Part shown: in pieces, positions 6,509 through 13,454 of the stretch
Layout of the letters: each line of letters opens with the position of its first letter
How positions within the stretch are numbered: the stretch's first letter is position 1
Assembly (NCBI GenBank): GCA_031272745.1
Contig: JAISTF010000037.1
Coordinates: 1-21,212, forward strand
DNA length: 21,212 nucleotides
Reading direction: 5' to 3'
Origin: Eubacteriales Family XIII. Incertae Sedis bacterium
Lineage (GTDB): Bacteria; Bacillota; Clostridia; Peptostreptococcales; Anaerovoracaceae
Notes under the pieces: model-generated
What the model saw: the letters and a program-made list of their open reading frames with translations, nothing else
Databases searched by the model: none
What the model was told of the DNA's origin: nothing
Program-made: the position numbers and the translations under genes

Positions 6509-9037
6509 ATGAAACTGGCTTTTTCGACGCTGGCGTGCCCGGATTTCGGGTGGCGGGACATCTTGGCGATGGCGAAGGACCTCGGCTTTGACGGCATCGA
6601 GGTGCGCGGTCTGGGGGCGGCCGTGGAATTCGAGCGCGACCGGCCGTTTGCGCCGGAGAGCATCGACGAAACGATCGCGCAGCTGAAGGCGATGCGCCTG
6701 ACCATCCCGTGCCTCTCCTCGGGGCGCGTGCTGACGGACGCCGCATCCCGCGAGGAAAACCGCCGTCAGCTCGAAGACTACATCGCGCTCGCGCAGAAGC
6801 TCGGCACGCCTTACGTGCGCGCGCTCGGCGACCGCGGCATCTCGCCCGAGGGCGAGGTCGACGACGGCGTGCTCATAGAGGAGCTCAAGGCGCTCCTGCC
6901 GCTCGCCGAGGAGAAGGGCGTCTGCGTCCTCATCGAGACGAACGGCGTCTACGCGGACTCCGCCCGCCTCGCGCGCGTGCTGACCGCCGCCGGCAGCGAC
7001 AACGTCGGCGCGCTCTGGGACTACCACCATACGGTGAATTACGGCGGCGAGAGCCCCGAGCAGACGGTGCAGAACCTCGGCGCCTACATCCGCTACATCC
7101 ATGCGAAGGACTCCGTCCTCAAGGACGGCAAGCCCGAATACCGCTTCATGGGCGAGGGCGACCTGCCGATTCCCGACATCATGCGCGCGCTGAACTCGAT
7201 CAATTTCAGCGGCACGGTCAGCCTCGAATGGGTGAAGCGCTGGGCGCCGGAGCTGTCGGACGCGGGCGTCGTCTTCCCGCATTTCTACGATTATATGTTG
7301 CCCTACCTCGGTGGCGCGCAGAAGAGCCGCAAGCTGTTCGAGACGGCGCGCGGCGGCAAATACGTCTGGGAGAAGGACGCGCTCATCGACCTGACCTTCC
7401 CGCAGGTGCTCGACCGCATGGTCGAGGAATTTCCCGACCAGTACGCCTTCCGCTACACGACGCTCGACTACACGCGCACCTACAAGGAGTTTCGGGACGA
7501 CGTCGACGCGTTCGCGCGCGCGCTGCTCGGACTCGGCGTGAAGAAGGGCAGCCACGTCGCGATCTGGGCGACGAACGTCCCCGCCTGGTACCTCACGTTC
7601 TGGGCCGCGACGAAGATCGGCGCCGTGCTCGTCACGGTCAACACGAGCTACAAGATTCACGAAGCCGAATACCTGCTCCGTCAAAGCGACACGCACACCC
7701 TTGTGATGGTGGACGGTTATAAAGATTCGGACTATATTTCCATTATTCATGAAATTTGTCCGGAGCTCGACGCGCATGAGGCGGGGGCGCCGCTCCACGC
7801 AAAACGGCTGCCGTTCCTGCGCAACGTCATCACGGTCGAGTCGCGCTCGCCCGGCTGCCTGACGTGGGACGACGCGCTCGCGTGCGGGGCCGGCGTGCCG
7901 CAGGAAACGGTCGACCGGCTCGCGGCCTCGATGGACAAAAACGACATCTGCAACATGCAGTACACGAGCGGAACCACGGGCTTCCCGAAAGGCGTCATGC
8001 TCACGCATTACAACATCGTGAATAATGGAAAATGTATCGGCGATTGCATGGATTTTTCGACGGAGGATCGCCTGATGATCCAGGTGCCGATGTTCCACTG
8101 CTTCGGCATGGTGCTCGCGATGACGGCCGCGATGACGCACGGCGTGACGCTGTCGCCGATCCCGGCGTTTTCGCCGAAGGTCTCGCTCGATTGCATCCAA
8201 CGCGAGAAGATCACGGCGTTCCACGGCGTGCCGACGATGTTCATCGCGATGCTTGAGCACGAGGATTTCGAGTCGACGGATTTTTCGCATATGCGCACGG
8301 GCATCATGGCGGGCAGCCCCTGCCCGATCAAGGTCATGCAGGACGTCGTCGACAAGATGCATATGACGGAAATCACAATCGTGTTCGGCCAGACGGAGAG
8401 TTCGCCCGGGTGCACGCAGAGCCGCGCGGACGACCCCATCGAATGGCGCGTGAACACGGTGGGCCGCGAGCTGCCGGGCGTCGAATGCCGCATCGTGGAC
8501 CCCGAGACAAACGTGGAGCTCGGCGTGAACGAGGTCGGCGAGTTCGTCGCGCGCGGGTACAACATCATGAAGGGTTACTACAAGATGCCGGCCGCGACGG
8601 CGGCGGTCATCGACGCGGACGGGTGGCTCCACACGGGCGACCTCGCGCTGAAGGACGAGAACGGCAATTACAAAATCACGGGCCGCCTCAAGGACATGAT
8701 CATCCGCGGCGGCGAAAACATCTATCCGAAAGAGATCGAGGACTTCCTCTACACGCACGAGAAGATCAGCGACGTGCAGGTCATCGGCGTGCCGGACAAG
8801 CAGTACGGCGAGGAGATCATGGCGTGGGTCATCGTGAAGGAGGGCGAGGCGCTGAGCGAGGAAGATGTGAAGGACTACGTCCGCACCCATATGGCCAAGC
8901 ACAAGACGCCCCGCTACGTCCATTTCGTGGACGCCTTCCCGATGAACGGCGCCGGCAAGATCCTGAAGTACAAGATGCGTGACGACGCCGTGGAGCTGCT
9001 CGGCCTCGGCGAGGCCAAGCTCGTGGAGACAGCTTAG
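6509..9037 (+). CDS. Fusion: xylose-isomerase-like TIM barrel + AMP-binding acyl-CoA synthetase
   Basis: One 842-residue frame joins two enzymes. Residues 1 to about 275 are a sugar phosphate isomerase/epimerase (AP-endonuclease-2-type) barrel with the usual metal set: Glu143 (LIETN), Asp171 and His174 (WDYHH), His198 (IHAKDS) and Glu240 (SLEW). Residues about 300-842 are an ANL-family ligase: P-loop YTSGTTGFPKG (485-495), FGQTE (626-630), GWLHTGD (705-711), RLKDMIIRGGENIYP, and the C-terminal catalytic lysine 817 in GAGKILKYK. The ligase should activate a carboxylic acid with ATP and load it on CoA; it resembles medium/long-chain acyl-CoA synthetases. The substrate and barrel reaction are unknown. 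ATG 6509 has a strong AAGGAGAGGA 8 bases upstream. No stop interrupts the linker, and no convincing internal ribosome-binding site and start is seen, so one polypeptide is expected. The gene starts 4 bases after PFOR, suggesting an operon. Confidence 0.9.
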   Translation: MKLAFSTLACPDFGWRDILAMAKDLGFDGIEVRGLGAAVEFERDRPFAPESIDETIAQLKAMRLTIPCLSSGRVLTDAASREENRRQLEDYIALAQKLGTPYVRALGDRGISPEGEVDDGVLIEELKALLPLAEEKGVCVLIETNGVYADSARLARVLTAAGSDNVGALWDYHHTVNYGGESPEQTVQNLGAYIRYIHAKDSVLKDGKPEYRFMGEGDLPIPDIMRALNSINFSGTVSLEWVKRWAPELSDAGVVFPHFYDYMLPYLGGAQKSRKLFETARGGKYVWEKDALIDLTFPQVLDRMVEEFPDQYAFRYTTLDYTRTYKEFRDDVDAFARALLGLGVKKGSHVAIWATNVPAWYLTFWAATKIGAVLVTVNTSYKIHEAEYLLRQSDTHTLVMVDGYKDSDYISIIHEICPELDAHEAGAPLHAKRLPFLRNVITVESRSPGCLTWDDALACGAGVPQETVDRLAASMDKNDICNMQYTSGTTGFPKGVMLTHYNIVNNGKCIGDCMDFSTEDRLMIQVPMFHCFGMVLAMTAAMTHGVTLSPIPAFSPKVSLDCIQREKITAFHGVPTMFIAMLEHEDFESTDFSHMRTGIMAGSPCPIKVMQDVVDKMHMTEITIVFGQTESSPGCTQSRADDPIEWRVNTVGRELPGVECRIVDPETNVELGVNEVGEFVARGYNIMKGYYKMPAATAAVIDADGWLHTGDLALKDENGNYKITGRLKDMIIRGGENIYPKEIEDFLYTHEKISDVQVIGVPDKQYGEEIMAWVIVKEGEALSEEDVKDYVRTHMAKHKTPRYVHFVDAFPMNGAGKILKYKMRDDAVELLGLGEAKLVETA

Positions 9038-9039
9038 AT

Positions 9040-9516
9040 TCAGAAGGCCGCTTGCTGCGGTTCATACAGGCTGGACGATGCCGGAGCCTGCGCGTAGGCC
9101 GGTGTTTCCGGCGCTGTCGCCTGCGCTGCGGGCGCTTCGGCGGCCGGTGCCTGCGGGGTCGCCGCCGCCTGCGGGGCCTGCGCGGGCCGCGCCTCGGCGT
9201 CCTTCGGCCTGTCGAGGAATTTGACCTCATCGGCCACCACCTTGACCGGATAATGGTTGACGCCGTTCGCGTCCGTGTAGTGCTCGGTGCGCAGTTGACC
9301 CGAGACGGCGCAGAGCCGCCCCTTCGCGAGGTATTTGCCGCAGGATTCCGCGCGCGGCCCGAAGACCGCGACGCTGATGTAATCCGCGCGCGGGTCCTTG
9401 TCCTTCCCGCGGTAGCTGTCGACGGCGATCCGGAAATTGCAGATCTGCAAATTGTTTTCCTTCACGACGTACTCCGGGTCCTTTGTGAGATGGCCGACGA
9501 TGTTGACGCTGTTCAT
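9040..9516 (-). CDS. ssb: Single-stranded DNA-binding protein
   Basis: This 158-residue protein begins with a bacterial SSB OB-fold (MNSVNIVGHLTKDPEY ... NFRIAVDS ... YISVAVFG ... GKYLAKGRLCAVSGQLRTEHY), about 105 residues long. It binds single-stranded DNA as a tetramer in replication and repair. A Pro/Ala/Gln-rich tail follows. The family's usual acidic tip (DDDIPF type), which recruits partner proteins, is replaced by SSSLYEPQQAAF: the final Phe is kept but the run of Asp is gone. ATG 9516 is chosen over the upstream in-frame ATG because AAAGGAG lies 8 bases before it and the protein then starts at the conserved MNSVNIVG. It faces the fusion gene tail to tail with 2 bases between and diverges from asd. 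Confidence 0.93.
   Translation of the reverse strand: MNSVNIVGHLTKDPEYVVKENNLQICNFRIAVDSYRGKDKDPRADYISVAVFGPRAESCGKYLAKGRLCAVSGQLRTEHYTDANGVNHYPVKVVADEVKFLDRPKDAEARPAQAPQAAATPQAPAAEAPAAQATAPETPAYAQAPASSSLYEPQQAAF
9098..9113 (-). repeat. 16-base palindromic motif shared with the spoVG tail (copy 1)
   Basis: GCCGGTGTTTCCGGCG at 9098-9113 is identical to 13030-13045. It contains the inverted pair GCCGG/CCGGC around a 5-base loop. On the minus strand it encodes the peptide PETPA(Y) in the Pro/Ala-rich SSB tail, about 55 bases before the stop. Confidence 0.6.
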
Positions 9517-9570
9517 AGTGTTTCTCCTTTCCCCCTTTTCGGGAAACAGCGTGATGCAATTACATTCCAT

Positions 9571-9598
9571 ATTATACCATAAATAATAAAAATTACAA
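9571..9598 (-). promoter_or_regulatory. Promoter of ssb
   Basis: On the minus strand, TGG-TATAAT (hexamer at 9571-9576, TG element at 9578-9579) is a perfect extended -10. TTGTAA at 9593-9598 is a -35 box with a 16-base spacer (four of six consensus bases). The predicted start near 9564 gives a leader of about 48 bases carrying the ribosome-binding site. It is divergent from the asd promoter, and the two share the 9593-9598 region. Confidence 0.75.
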
Positions 9599-9609
9599 CC
9601 CCTGTTTTA

Positions 9610-9618
9610 TGGTATACT
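9610..9618 (+). promoter_or_regulatory. Extended -10 promoter of asd-dapB
   Basis: TGG-TATACT, with the hexamer at 9613-9618, is an extended -10 box. TTACAA at 9593-9598 is only 14 bases away, so no well-spaced -35 box is apparent. The predicted start near 9625 leaves a leader of about 30 bases ending in the Shine-Dalgarno AAGGAG (9641-9646). That is too short for a lysine riboswitch. Confidence 0.65.
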
Positions 9619-9655
9619 ATGCGTTAATCATTTTTTCGGGAAGGAGTTATCTATT

Positions 9656-10690
9656 ATGGCAACACAAGGCGGGCTGAATCTAAGCGGGCGCAAGCCCAAC
9701 ATCGCGGTCGTCGGGGCGACGGGCCTCGTCGGCGGGACGTTTCTGAGAGTCCTCGAGGAGCGGAAGTTTCCGTACGAAAAGGCGTACCTGTTTGCGTCCG
9801 CGAAATCGGCGGGCAAGACGGTGGCGTTCGACGGCAAAGATTATGTGATTGAAGAGCTGACGGAGACGGCCTTCGACGGCAAGGGCATCGACATCGCGCT
9901 GTTCAGCGCGGGCGGCGGCACGAGCGAGAAGTTTTCGCCGATCGCGGCCGCGGCGGGCGCGGTCGTCGTCGACAATTCGAGCCAGTGGCGCATGGACCCG
10001 GACGTCCCGCTCGTCGTGCCCGAGGTGAACCCCGAGGACGCGGCGGCGGCCATCGGCGGCAAGGGCATCATCGCGAACCCGAACTGCTCGACGATTCAGG
10101 CGGTCGTCGTGCTGAAGCCGCTCTACGACAAATACGGCATCAAGCGCGTCATCTATTCGACGTACCAGGCCGTCGCGGGCAGCGGCATCAAGGGCATCAA
10201 GGACCTTGAAGAGGGCATCAAGGGCAACGACATCTGCGTCGCCTATCCGCACCCGATCTTCGGCAACTGCCTGCCGCACATCGACGTCTTCCTCGACAAC
10301 GGCTACACGAAAGAGGAGATGAAGATGGTCAACGAGACGCACAAGATCCTGCACGACGATCGTATCGGCGTGACGGCGACGACCGTGCGCGTGCCGGTCT
10401 TCACCTCGCACAGCGAGTCGATCAACGTCGAGTTCGAGAAGCCGTTCGGCAGCGATCAGGAGATCAAGGACTTGCTCGCCGCGTCGCCGGGCATCGTGCT
10501 GCGGGACGACCCCGCGCACAACGTCTACCCGCTCGCGCGCGAGGCGACGGACACGGATCCCGTTTACGTCGGGCGCATCCGGCGCGACGAGTCCGTGGCG
10601 AGCGGCATCAATTTCTGGTGCGTCGCGGACAACGTGCGCAAAGGGGCCGCGACGAACGCCGTGCAGATCGCGGAGCTGTTGATCCGATGA
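9656..10690 (+). CDS. asd: Aspartate-semialdehyde dehydrogenase
   Basis: It reduces aspartyl phosphate to aspartate semialdehyde with NADPH, the branch point to lysine/diaminopimelate, threonine and methionine. The 344-residue protein has the NADP-binding GATGLVGG near the N-terminus, the SSQWRMD motif, the nucleophile Cys144 in NPNCSTIQ, and the acid/base histidine His252 in RVPVFTSHSESINVEFEKP. The length is normal. A short hydrophilic extension (MATQGGLNLSGRKP) precedes the Rossmann fold. ATG 9656 follows AAGGAG with 9 bases between. The stop overlaps the dapB start by 4 bases (ATGA), so both are translationally coupled and serve the diaminopimelate route to cell wall and lysine. Confidence 0.96.
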   Translation: MATQGGLNLSGRKPNIAVVGATGLVGGTFLRVLEERKFPYEKAYLFASAKSAGKTVAFDGKDYVIEELTETAFDGKGIDIALFSAGGGTSEKFSPIAAAAGAVVVDNSSQWRMDPDVPLVVPEVNPEDAAAAIGGKGIIANPNCSTIQAVVVLKPLYDKYGIKRVIYSTYQAVAGSGIKGIKDLEEGIKGNDICVAYPHPIFGNCLPHIDVFLDNGYTKEEMKMVNETHKILHDDRIGVTATTVRVPVFTSHSESINVEFEKPFGSDQEIKDLLAASPGIVLRDDPAHNVYPLAREATDTDPVYVGRIRRDESVASGINFWCVADNVRKGAATNAVQIAELLIR

Positions 10691-11466
10691 CGACGAAGCT
10701 GATCATCAGCGGCATCAAGGGCCGCATGGGACAGGCGCTGGTCGAGGCGATTGCGGAGGCGGCGGACCTCGCGCTCGTCGCGGGGTTTGACATGGAGGAC
10801 GGCGAGGCGCGGCTGCCGGACGGCGGGACGGTGCCCGTCTACGGCGCGGCGAGCCTCGGGAAGGCGCCCGTCGCGGACGCCGTCATCGACTTTTCGAACC
10901 ACAGCTTCACGATGGACCTGCTCGAATGGTGCATGGAGAAGGAAGTCCCCGTCGTGCTCGCGACGACCGCGCTCGGGGACGACGCGCTCGCGCTGCTCTC
11001 CGAGGCCGCGAAGGACATTCCCGTCTTCCGCTCGGCCAATATGTCGCTCGGCGTGAACCTGCTTGCGCGGCTCGCGAAGCAGGCGGCGGCCGCGTTCGGG
11101 GAGTCGTTCGACATCGAGATCGTCGAGAAGCACCACAACCAGAAAAAAGACGCGCCGTCGGGCACCGCGCTGCTGCTCGCGGACGCGGCGGCGGCGGGGC
11201 GTGAGGATGCAGCCGCGCAGCATTATTGCTATGGGCGGCACGGGAGCGACGACCCCCGCATTCCCGGCGAAATCGGCATCCATGCGGTGCGCGCGGGCAC
11301 GCTGCCCGGCGAGCACACGGTGCTGTTCGCGGGCCCCGACGAGGTCGTCACGCTCACGCACACGGTCTACAGCCGCAAGGTCTTCGCCCACGGCGCCCTC
11401 GCGGCCGCCCGCTTCCTCGCGGACAAGCCGGCGGGGCTATACTCGATGGACGATTTGATGGGGTGA
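10687..11466 (+). CDS. dapB: 4-hydroxy-tetrahydrodipicolinate reductase
   Basis: It reduces the DapA product to tetrahydrodipicolinate with NAD(P)H in diaminopimelate/lysine synthesis. The 259-residue protein has the nucleotide-binding loop GIKGRMGQ at residues 9-16 and the catalytic signature EKHHNQKKDAPSGTA. His149 and Lys153 there correspond by spacing to His159 and Lys163 of the E. coli enzyme. The length fits the family. The ATG start overlaps the asd stop by 4 bases. dapA, often found between asd and dapB in Bacillota, is absent here and must be encoded elsewhere. The ackA promoter begins 23 bases after the stop. Confidence 0.96.
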   Translation: MTTKLIISGIKGRMGQALVEAIAEAADLALVAGFDMEDGEARLPDGGTVPVYGAASLGKAPVADAVIDFSNHSFTMDLLEWCMEKEVPVVLATTALGDDALALLSEAAKDIPVFRSANMSLGVNLLARLAKQAAAAFGESFDIEIVEKHHNQKKDAPSGTALLLADAAAAGREDAAAQHYCYGRHGSDDPRIPGEIGIHAVRAGTLPGEHTVLFAGPDEVVTLTHTVYSRKVFAHGALAAARFLADKPAGLYSMDDLMG

Positions 11467-11489
11467 CGCGCTGAGGCGCGGCGCGAATG

Positions 11490-11498
11490 TGGTATACT
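11490..11498 (+). promoter_or_regulatory. Extended -10 promoter of ackA
   Basis: TGG-TATACT with the hexamer at 11493-11498 matches the asd and murC promoters in nine bases. No -35 box is recognisable 16-18 bases upstream. The predicted start near 11505 gives a leader of about 50 bases that begins with a run of seven T (11511-11517) and ends in the Shine-Dalgarno GGAGG (11541-11545). Confidence 0.65.
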
Positions 11499-11556
11499 AT
11501 TCAGGCACGTTTTTTTCTCGCACAGGACAAAGAGGGTACAGGAGGGTATCGAAGGT

Positions 11557-12753
11557 ATGAAGGTATTGGTGATCAACTGCGGCAGCTCGTCGCTCAAATA
11601 TCAGGTGCTCGACATGACGAGCGAGACGCTGCTCGCGAAGGGGCTCGTGGAGCGCATCGGCTTGGACGGCTCGGTGCTGAAGCACGAGAAGACGAACGTC
11701 GAGGACAAATTCATCCAGGAGACGGCGATGGCCGACCACAAGGAAGCGATCGCGAACGTCATGGCGGCGCTCGTCGACCCCGTCTACGGCGTCGTGAAGA
11801 GCATGGATGAGATCGGGGCCGTCGGCCACCGCGTCGTGCACGCGGGCGAGAAATACGCCGCGTCGGTCATCATCGACGACGCCGTGATCGCGGCGCTCGA
11901 GGAATGCGTCGAGCTCGCGCCCCTGCACAACCCGCCGAACCTGCTCGGCATCGCGGCCTGCCGCGAGCTCATGCCGAAGACGCCGATGGTCGCGGTCTTC
12001 GACACGGCCTTCCACCAGACGATGCCGCCGGAGAGCTACATCTACGCGATTCCCTATGAATATTACACGAAGTACGGCATCCGCCGCTATGGGTTCCACG
12101 GCACGAGCCACAAATACGTGGCCGAGCGCGCGGCCTACATGCTCGGCGTGAACATCGAGGATCTCAAGATCATCACCTGCCACCTCGGCAACGGCGCGAG
12201 CGTCTCGGCGATCAAGCGCGGCAAATGCATCGACACGTCGATGGGCTTCACGCCGCTCGCGGGCCTCGCGATGGGGACGCGCTCGGGCGACATCGACCCC
12301 GCGATCATCAGCTTCATCGCGGACAAGGACGGCATCAACGCGGACGAGGTGCTCAACATTCTCAACAAGAAATCCGGCATGCTCGGCGTGTCCGGCATTT
12401 CGAGCGACTTTCGCGACATCGCGGAGGCGATCGGGGACGGCGACCAACGCGCCGCGCTCGCGCTCCAGGTCTTCGCGCACAGCGTCCGCTTCTACATCGG
12501 CGCCTACATCGCGGAGATGAACGGCGTTGACGCGATCGTCTTCACAGCCGGCGTCGGCGAAAACGACATCAACACGCGCGACATTATTTGCAATGAGCTC
12601 GGCAACCTCGGCATCAAGCTCGACCTTGTGAAAAACAAGGTGCGCGGCAAAGAGGCGGTCATCAGCCGCGACGACTCCAAGGTCGCGATCCTGCTCATCC
12701 CGACCAACGAGGAACTCGTCATTGCGCGCGATACGTATGAGTTGACAAAGTAG
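11557..12753 (+). CDS. ackA: Acetate kinase
   Basis: It interconverts acetyl phosphate plus ADP with acetate plus ATP, the energy-conserving end of acetate fermentation, in the cytoplasm. The 398-residue protein has the ASKHA-fold signatures: VLVINCGSSSLKYQV at the N-terminus, VGHRVVHAGEKY, HNPPNLLGI, FDTAFHQTMP, RYGFHGTSHKYV, HLGNGASVSAI, GLAMGTRSGDIDP and FTAGVGEND. The length is typical (about 400). ATG 11557 follows GGAGG with 11 bases between. It has its own promoter and no phosphotransacetylase gene next to it. With PFOR in the same window it fits a pyruvate-to-acetate fermentation. The rpmF promoter's -35 box lies within its last codons. Confidence 0.97.
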   Translation: MKVLVINCGSSSLKYQVLDMTSETLLAKGLVERIGLDGSVLKHEKTNVEDKFIQETAMADHKEAIANVMAALVDPVYGVVKSMDEIGAVGHRVVHAGEKYAASVIIDDAVIAALEECVELAPLHNPPNLLGIAACRELMPKTPMVAVFDTAFHQTMPPESYIYAIPYEYYTKYGIRRYGFHGTSHKYVAERAAYMLGVNIEDLKIITCHLGNGASVSAIKRGKCIDTSMGFTPLAGLAMGTRSGDIDPAIISFIADKDGINADEVLNILNKKSGMLGVSGISSDFRDIAEAIGDGDQRAALALQVFAHSVRFYIGAYIAEMNGVDAIVFTAGVGENDINTRDIICNELGNLGIKLDLVKNKVRGKEAVISRDDSKVAILLIPTNEELVIARDTYELTK

Positions 12754-12770
12754 CTTCGCTTTTATATAAT
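12742..12770 (+). promoter_or_regulatory. Consensus sigma-A promoter of rpmF
   Basis: TTGACA (12742-12747) and TATAAT (12765-12770) are both perfect and separated by the optimal 17 bases. The -35 box lies inside the last Leu-Thr codons of ackA. The predicted start is near 12777, giving a leader of about 60 bases. It is the strongest-looking promoter in the window, as expected for a ribosomal protein gene. Confidence 0.9.
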
Positions 12771-12776
12771 AATCAA

Positions 12777-12803
12777 GTTGCGCTCGCGGAGGGTGTGCGC
12801 AAC
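12777..12803 (+). other. Stem-loop at the 5' end of the rpmF leader
   Basis: GTTGCGC (12777-12783) and GCGCAAC (12797-12803) are perfect reverse complements around a 13-base loop. The stem begins at the predicted transcription start, so the mRNA would carry a 5'-terminal hairpin. There is no U-tract after it, so it is not a terminator. A role in mRNA stability or translation control is only a guess. Confidence 0.55.
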
Positions 12804-12836
12804 GGCGGAGAACTATGAAACCAGGGAGGTGAGAAA

Positions 12837-13013
12837 ATGGCAGTTCCGAAAAGAAAAACGAGCAAGGCAAAGAGAGATTCGCGGCGTGCGCCGAATATGC
12901 GCATGAGCGCCCCGAGCCTTTCCGTCTGCCCGCAGTGCCACAGCAAAAAGCTCCCGCACCGCGTTTGCCCCGTCTGCAACTACTACGACGGGCAGAAGGT
13001 CATCGAAGAATAG
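12837..13013 (+). CDS. rpmF: 50S ribosomal protein L32
   Basis: This 58-residue protein of the large ribosomal subunit has the L32 start MAVPKRKTSKAKRDSRRA, a basic region and the zinc-ribbon cysteines CPQC (31-34) and CPVC (44-47), so it is the zinc-binding form. The length is normal. ATG 12837 follows GGGAGGTGA with a 7-base gap from GGAGG. The upstream leader holds a hairpin and a possible five-codon ORF (12815-12832) whose TGA lies within the ribosome-binding site. The usual partner genes (a DUF177/YceD-type gene upstream, fatty-acid genes downstream) are missing. It faces spoVG tail to tail with 9 bases between. Confidence 0.96.
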   Translation: MAVPKRKTSKAKRDSRRAPNMRMSAPSLSVCPQCHSKKLPHRVCPVCNYYDGQKVIEE

Positions 13014-13022
13014 AATACGGAA

Positions 13023-13334
13023 TCAGTACGCCGGTGTTTCCGGCGACTCGTAGGCCGGCGCAGGAGAAGGTTCGCTTTCTGACTGGAGCCGGTCGTATTC
13101 TTTGAAGATGGCGTCTTTGATGCGCGACCGCACTTCGCTCGTGAGCGGGTGCGCGATGTCGCGGAAGTCCCCTTCGCCGACTTTGCGGGAAGGCATCGCG
13201 ATGAACAGCCCGTTCTGGCCGTCGATGATTTTGATGTCGTGCACGACGAATTCGTCGTCGAAGGTAACGGATACAACTGCTTTCAGCTTGCTCTCGTCCG
13301 GAATGGTCCGAATGCGTACGTCCGTGATTTGCAT
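13023..13334 (-). CDS. spoVG: Septation regulator / RNA-binding protein SpoVG
   Basis: This is a 103-residue protein with the full SpoVG domain: MQITDVRIRTIPDESKLKA at the start, then VTFDDEFVVHDIKIIDG, LFIAMPSRKVGEGDFRDIAHP and a final helix (SRIKDAIFKEYDRL). Family members bind nucleic acids and affect septation, sporulation or virulence-gene expression. ATG 13334 is chosen because family members start with MQITDVR; the longer reading to 13373 adds an unconserved peptide. The upstream AAAGGCAGGA is only a moderate ribosome-binding site. The C-terminal tail (PAPAYESPETPAY) ends in the same PETPAY peptide and DNA as the SSB tail. In many Bacillota spoVG points the same way as glmU-prs just downstream; here it is turned round and diverges from murC. 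Confidence 0.95.
   Translation of the reverse strand: MQITDVRIRTIPDESKLKAVVSVTFDDEFVVHDIKIIDGQNGLFIAMPSRKVGEGDFRDIAHPLTSEVRSRIKDAIFKEYDRLQSESEPSPAPAYESPETPAY
13030..13045 (-). repeat. 16-base palindromic motif shared with the ssb tail (copy 2)
   Basis: The sequence is identical to 9098-9113. With the preceding base it forms a 6-bp stem, CGCCGG/CCGGCG, with a 5-base loop (13029-13045). It lies 4 bases from the spoVG stop codon and encodes PETPA in its tail. No T-run follows on either strand, so it is not a classical terminator. Confidence 0.6.
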
Positions 13335-13404
13335 GATGTCCTGCCTTTCCGGCGCCTCTCCCGCGCCGCCCAACTAATACCCGAGCTTGCCCAATTACAA
13401 GCGA

Positions 13405-13413
13405 ATTATAGCA
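13405..13413 (-). promoter_or_regulatory. Extended -10 promoter of spoVG
   Basis: On the minus strand TGTGC-TATAAT is read, with the hexamer at 13405-13410 and the TG element at 13412-13413. No convincing -35 box is seen. The predicted start near 13398 leaves a leader of about 64 bases. The divergent murC -10 lies 22 bases away. Confidence 0.65.
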
Positions 13414-13429
13414 CAGATTGGCGCGGGTA

Positions 13430-13438
13430 TGGTATACT
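13430..13438 (+). promoter_or_regulatory. Extended -10 promoter of the murC-mfd operon
   Basis: TGG-TATACT with the hexamer at 13433-13438 matches the asd and ackA promoters. There is no recognisable -35 box. The predicted start near 13445 falls on or next to the ribosome-binding site GGAGGA (13445-13450), so the leader would be only about 10 bases. No further promoter is visible before mfd, so this one may serve all five genes. Confidence 0.65.
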
Positions 13439-13454
13439 CTTTTTGGAGGAATAT

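Noticed and set aside
7290..7440. The fusion protein being two genes with an internal start
   Set aside because: No stop codon occurs in the linker, and the candidate ATGs (7297 and the one near 7419) lack a convincing ribosome-binding site.
6329..8923. Very long minus-strand open frame (864 codons) opposite the fusion gene; similar ones at 1331-2617, 5290-6705, 11497-12870 and 13485-14660
   Set aside because: The translations are Arg/His/Asp-rich with no recognisable motif, and they lie opposite well-supported genes. They are a by-product of GC-rich codon use.
9626..9639. 14-base sequence AATCATTTTTTCGG in the asd leader repeated on the minus strand at 21052-21065 upstream of the HD gene
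   Set aside because: A match of this length between two T-rich spots is expected by chance in a window of this size, and no other shared context was seen.
9619..9655. Lysine riboswitch before asd
   Set aside because: The predicted leader is only about 30 bases, far too short for a lysine riboswitch.
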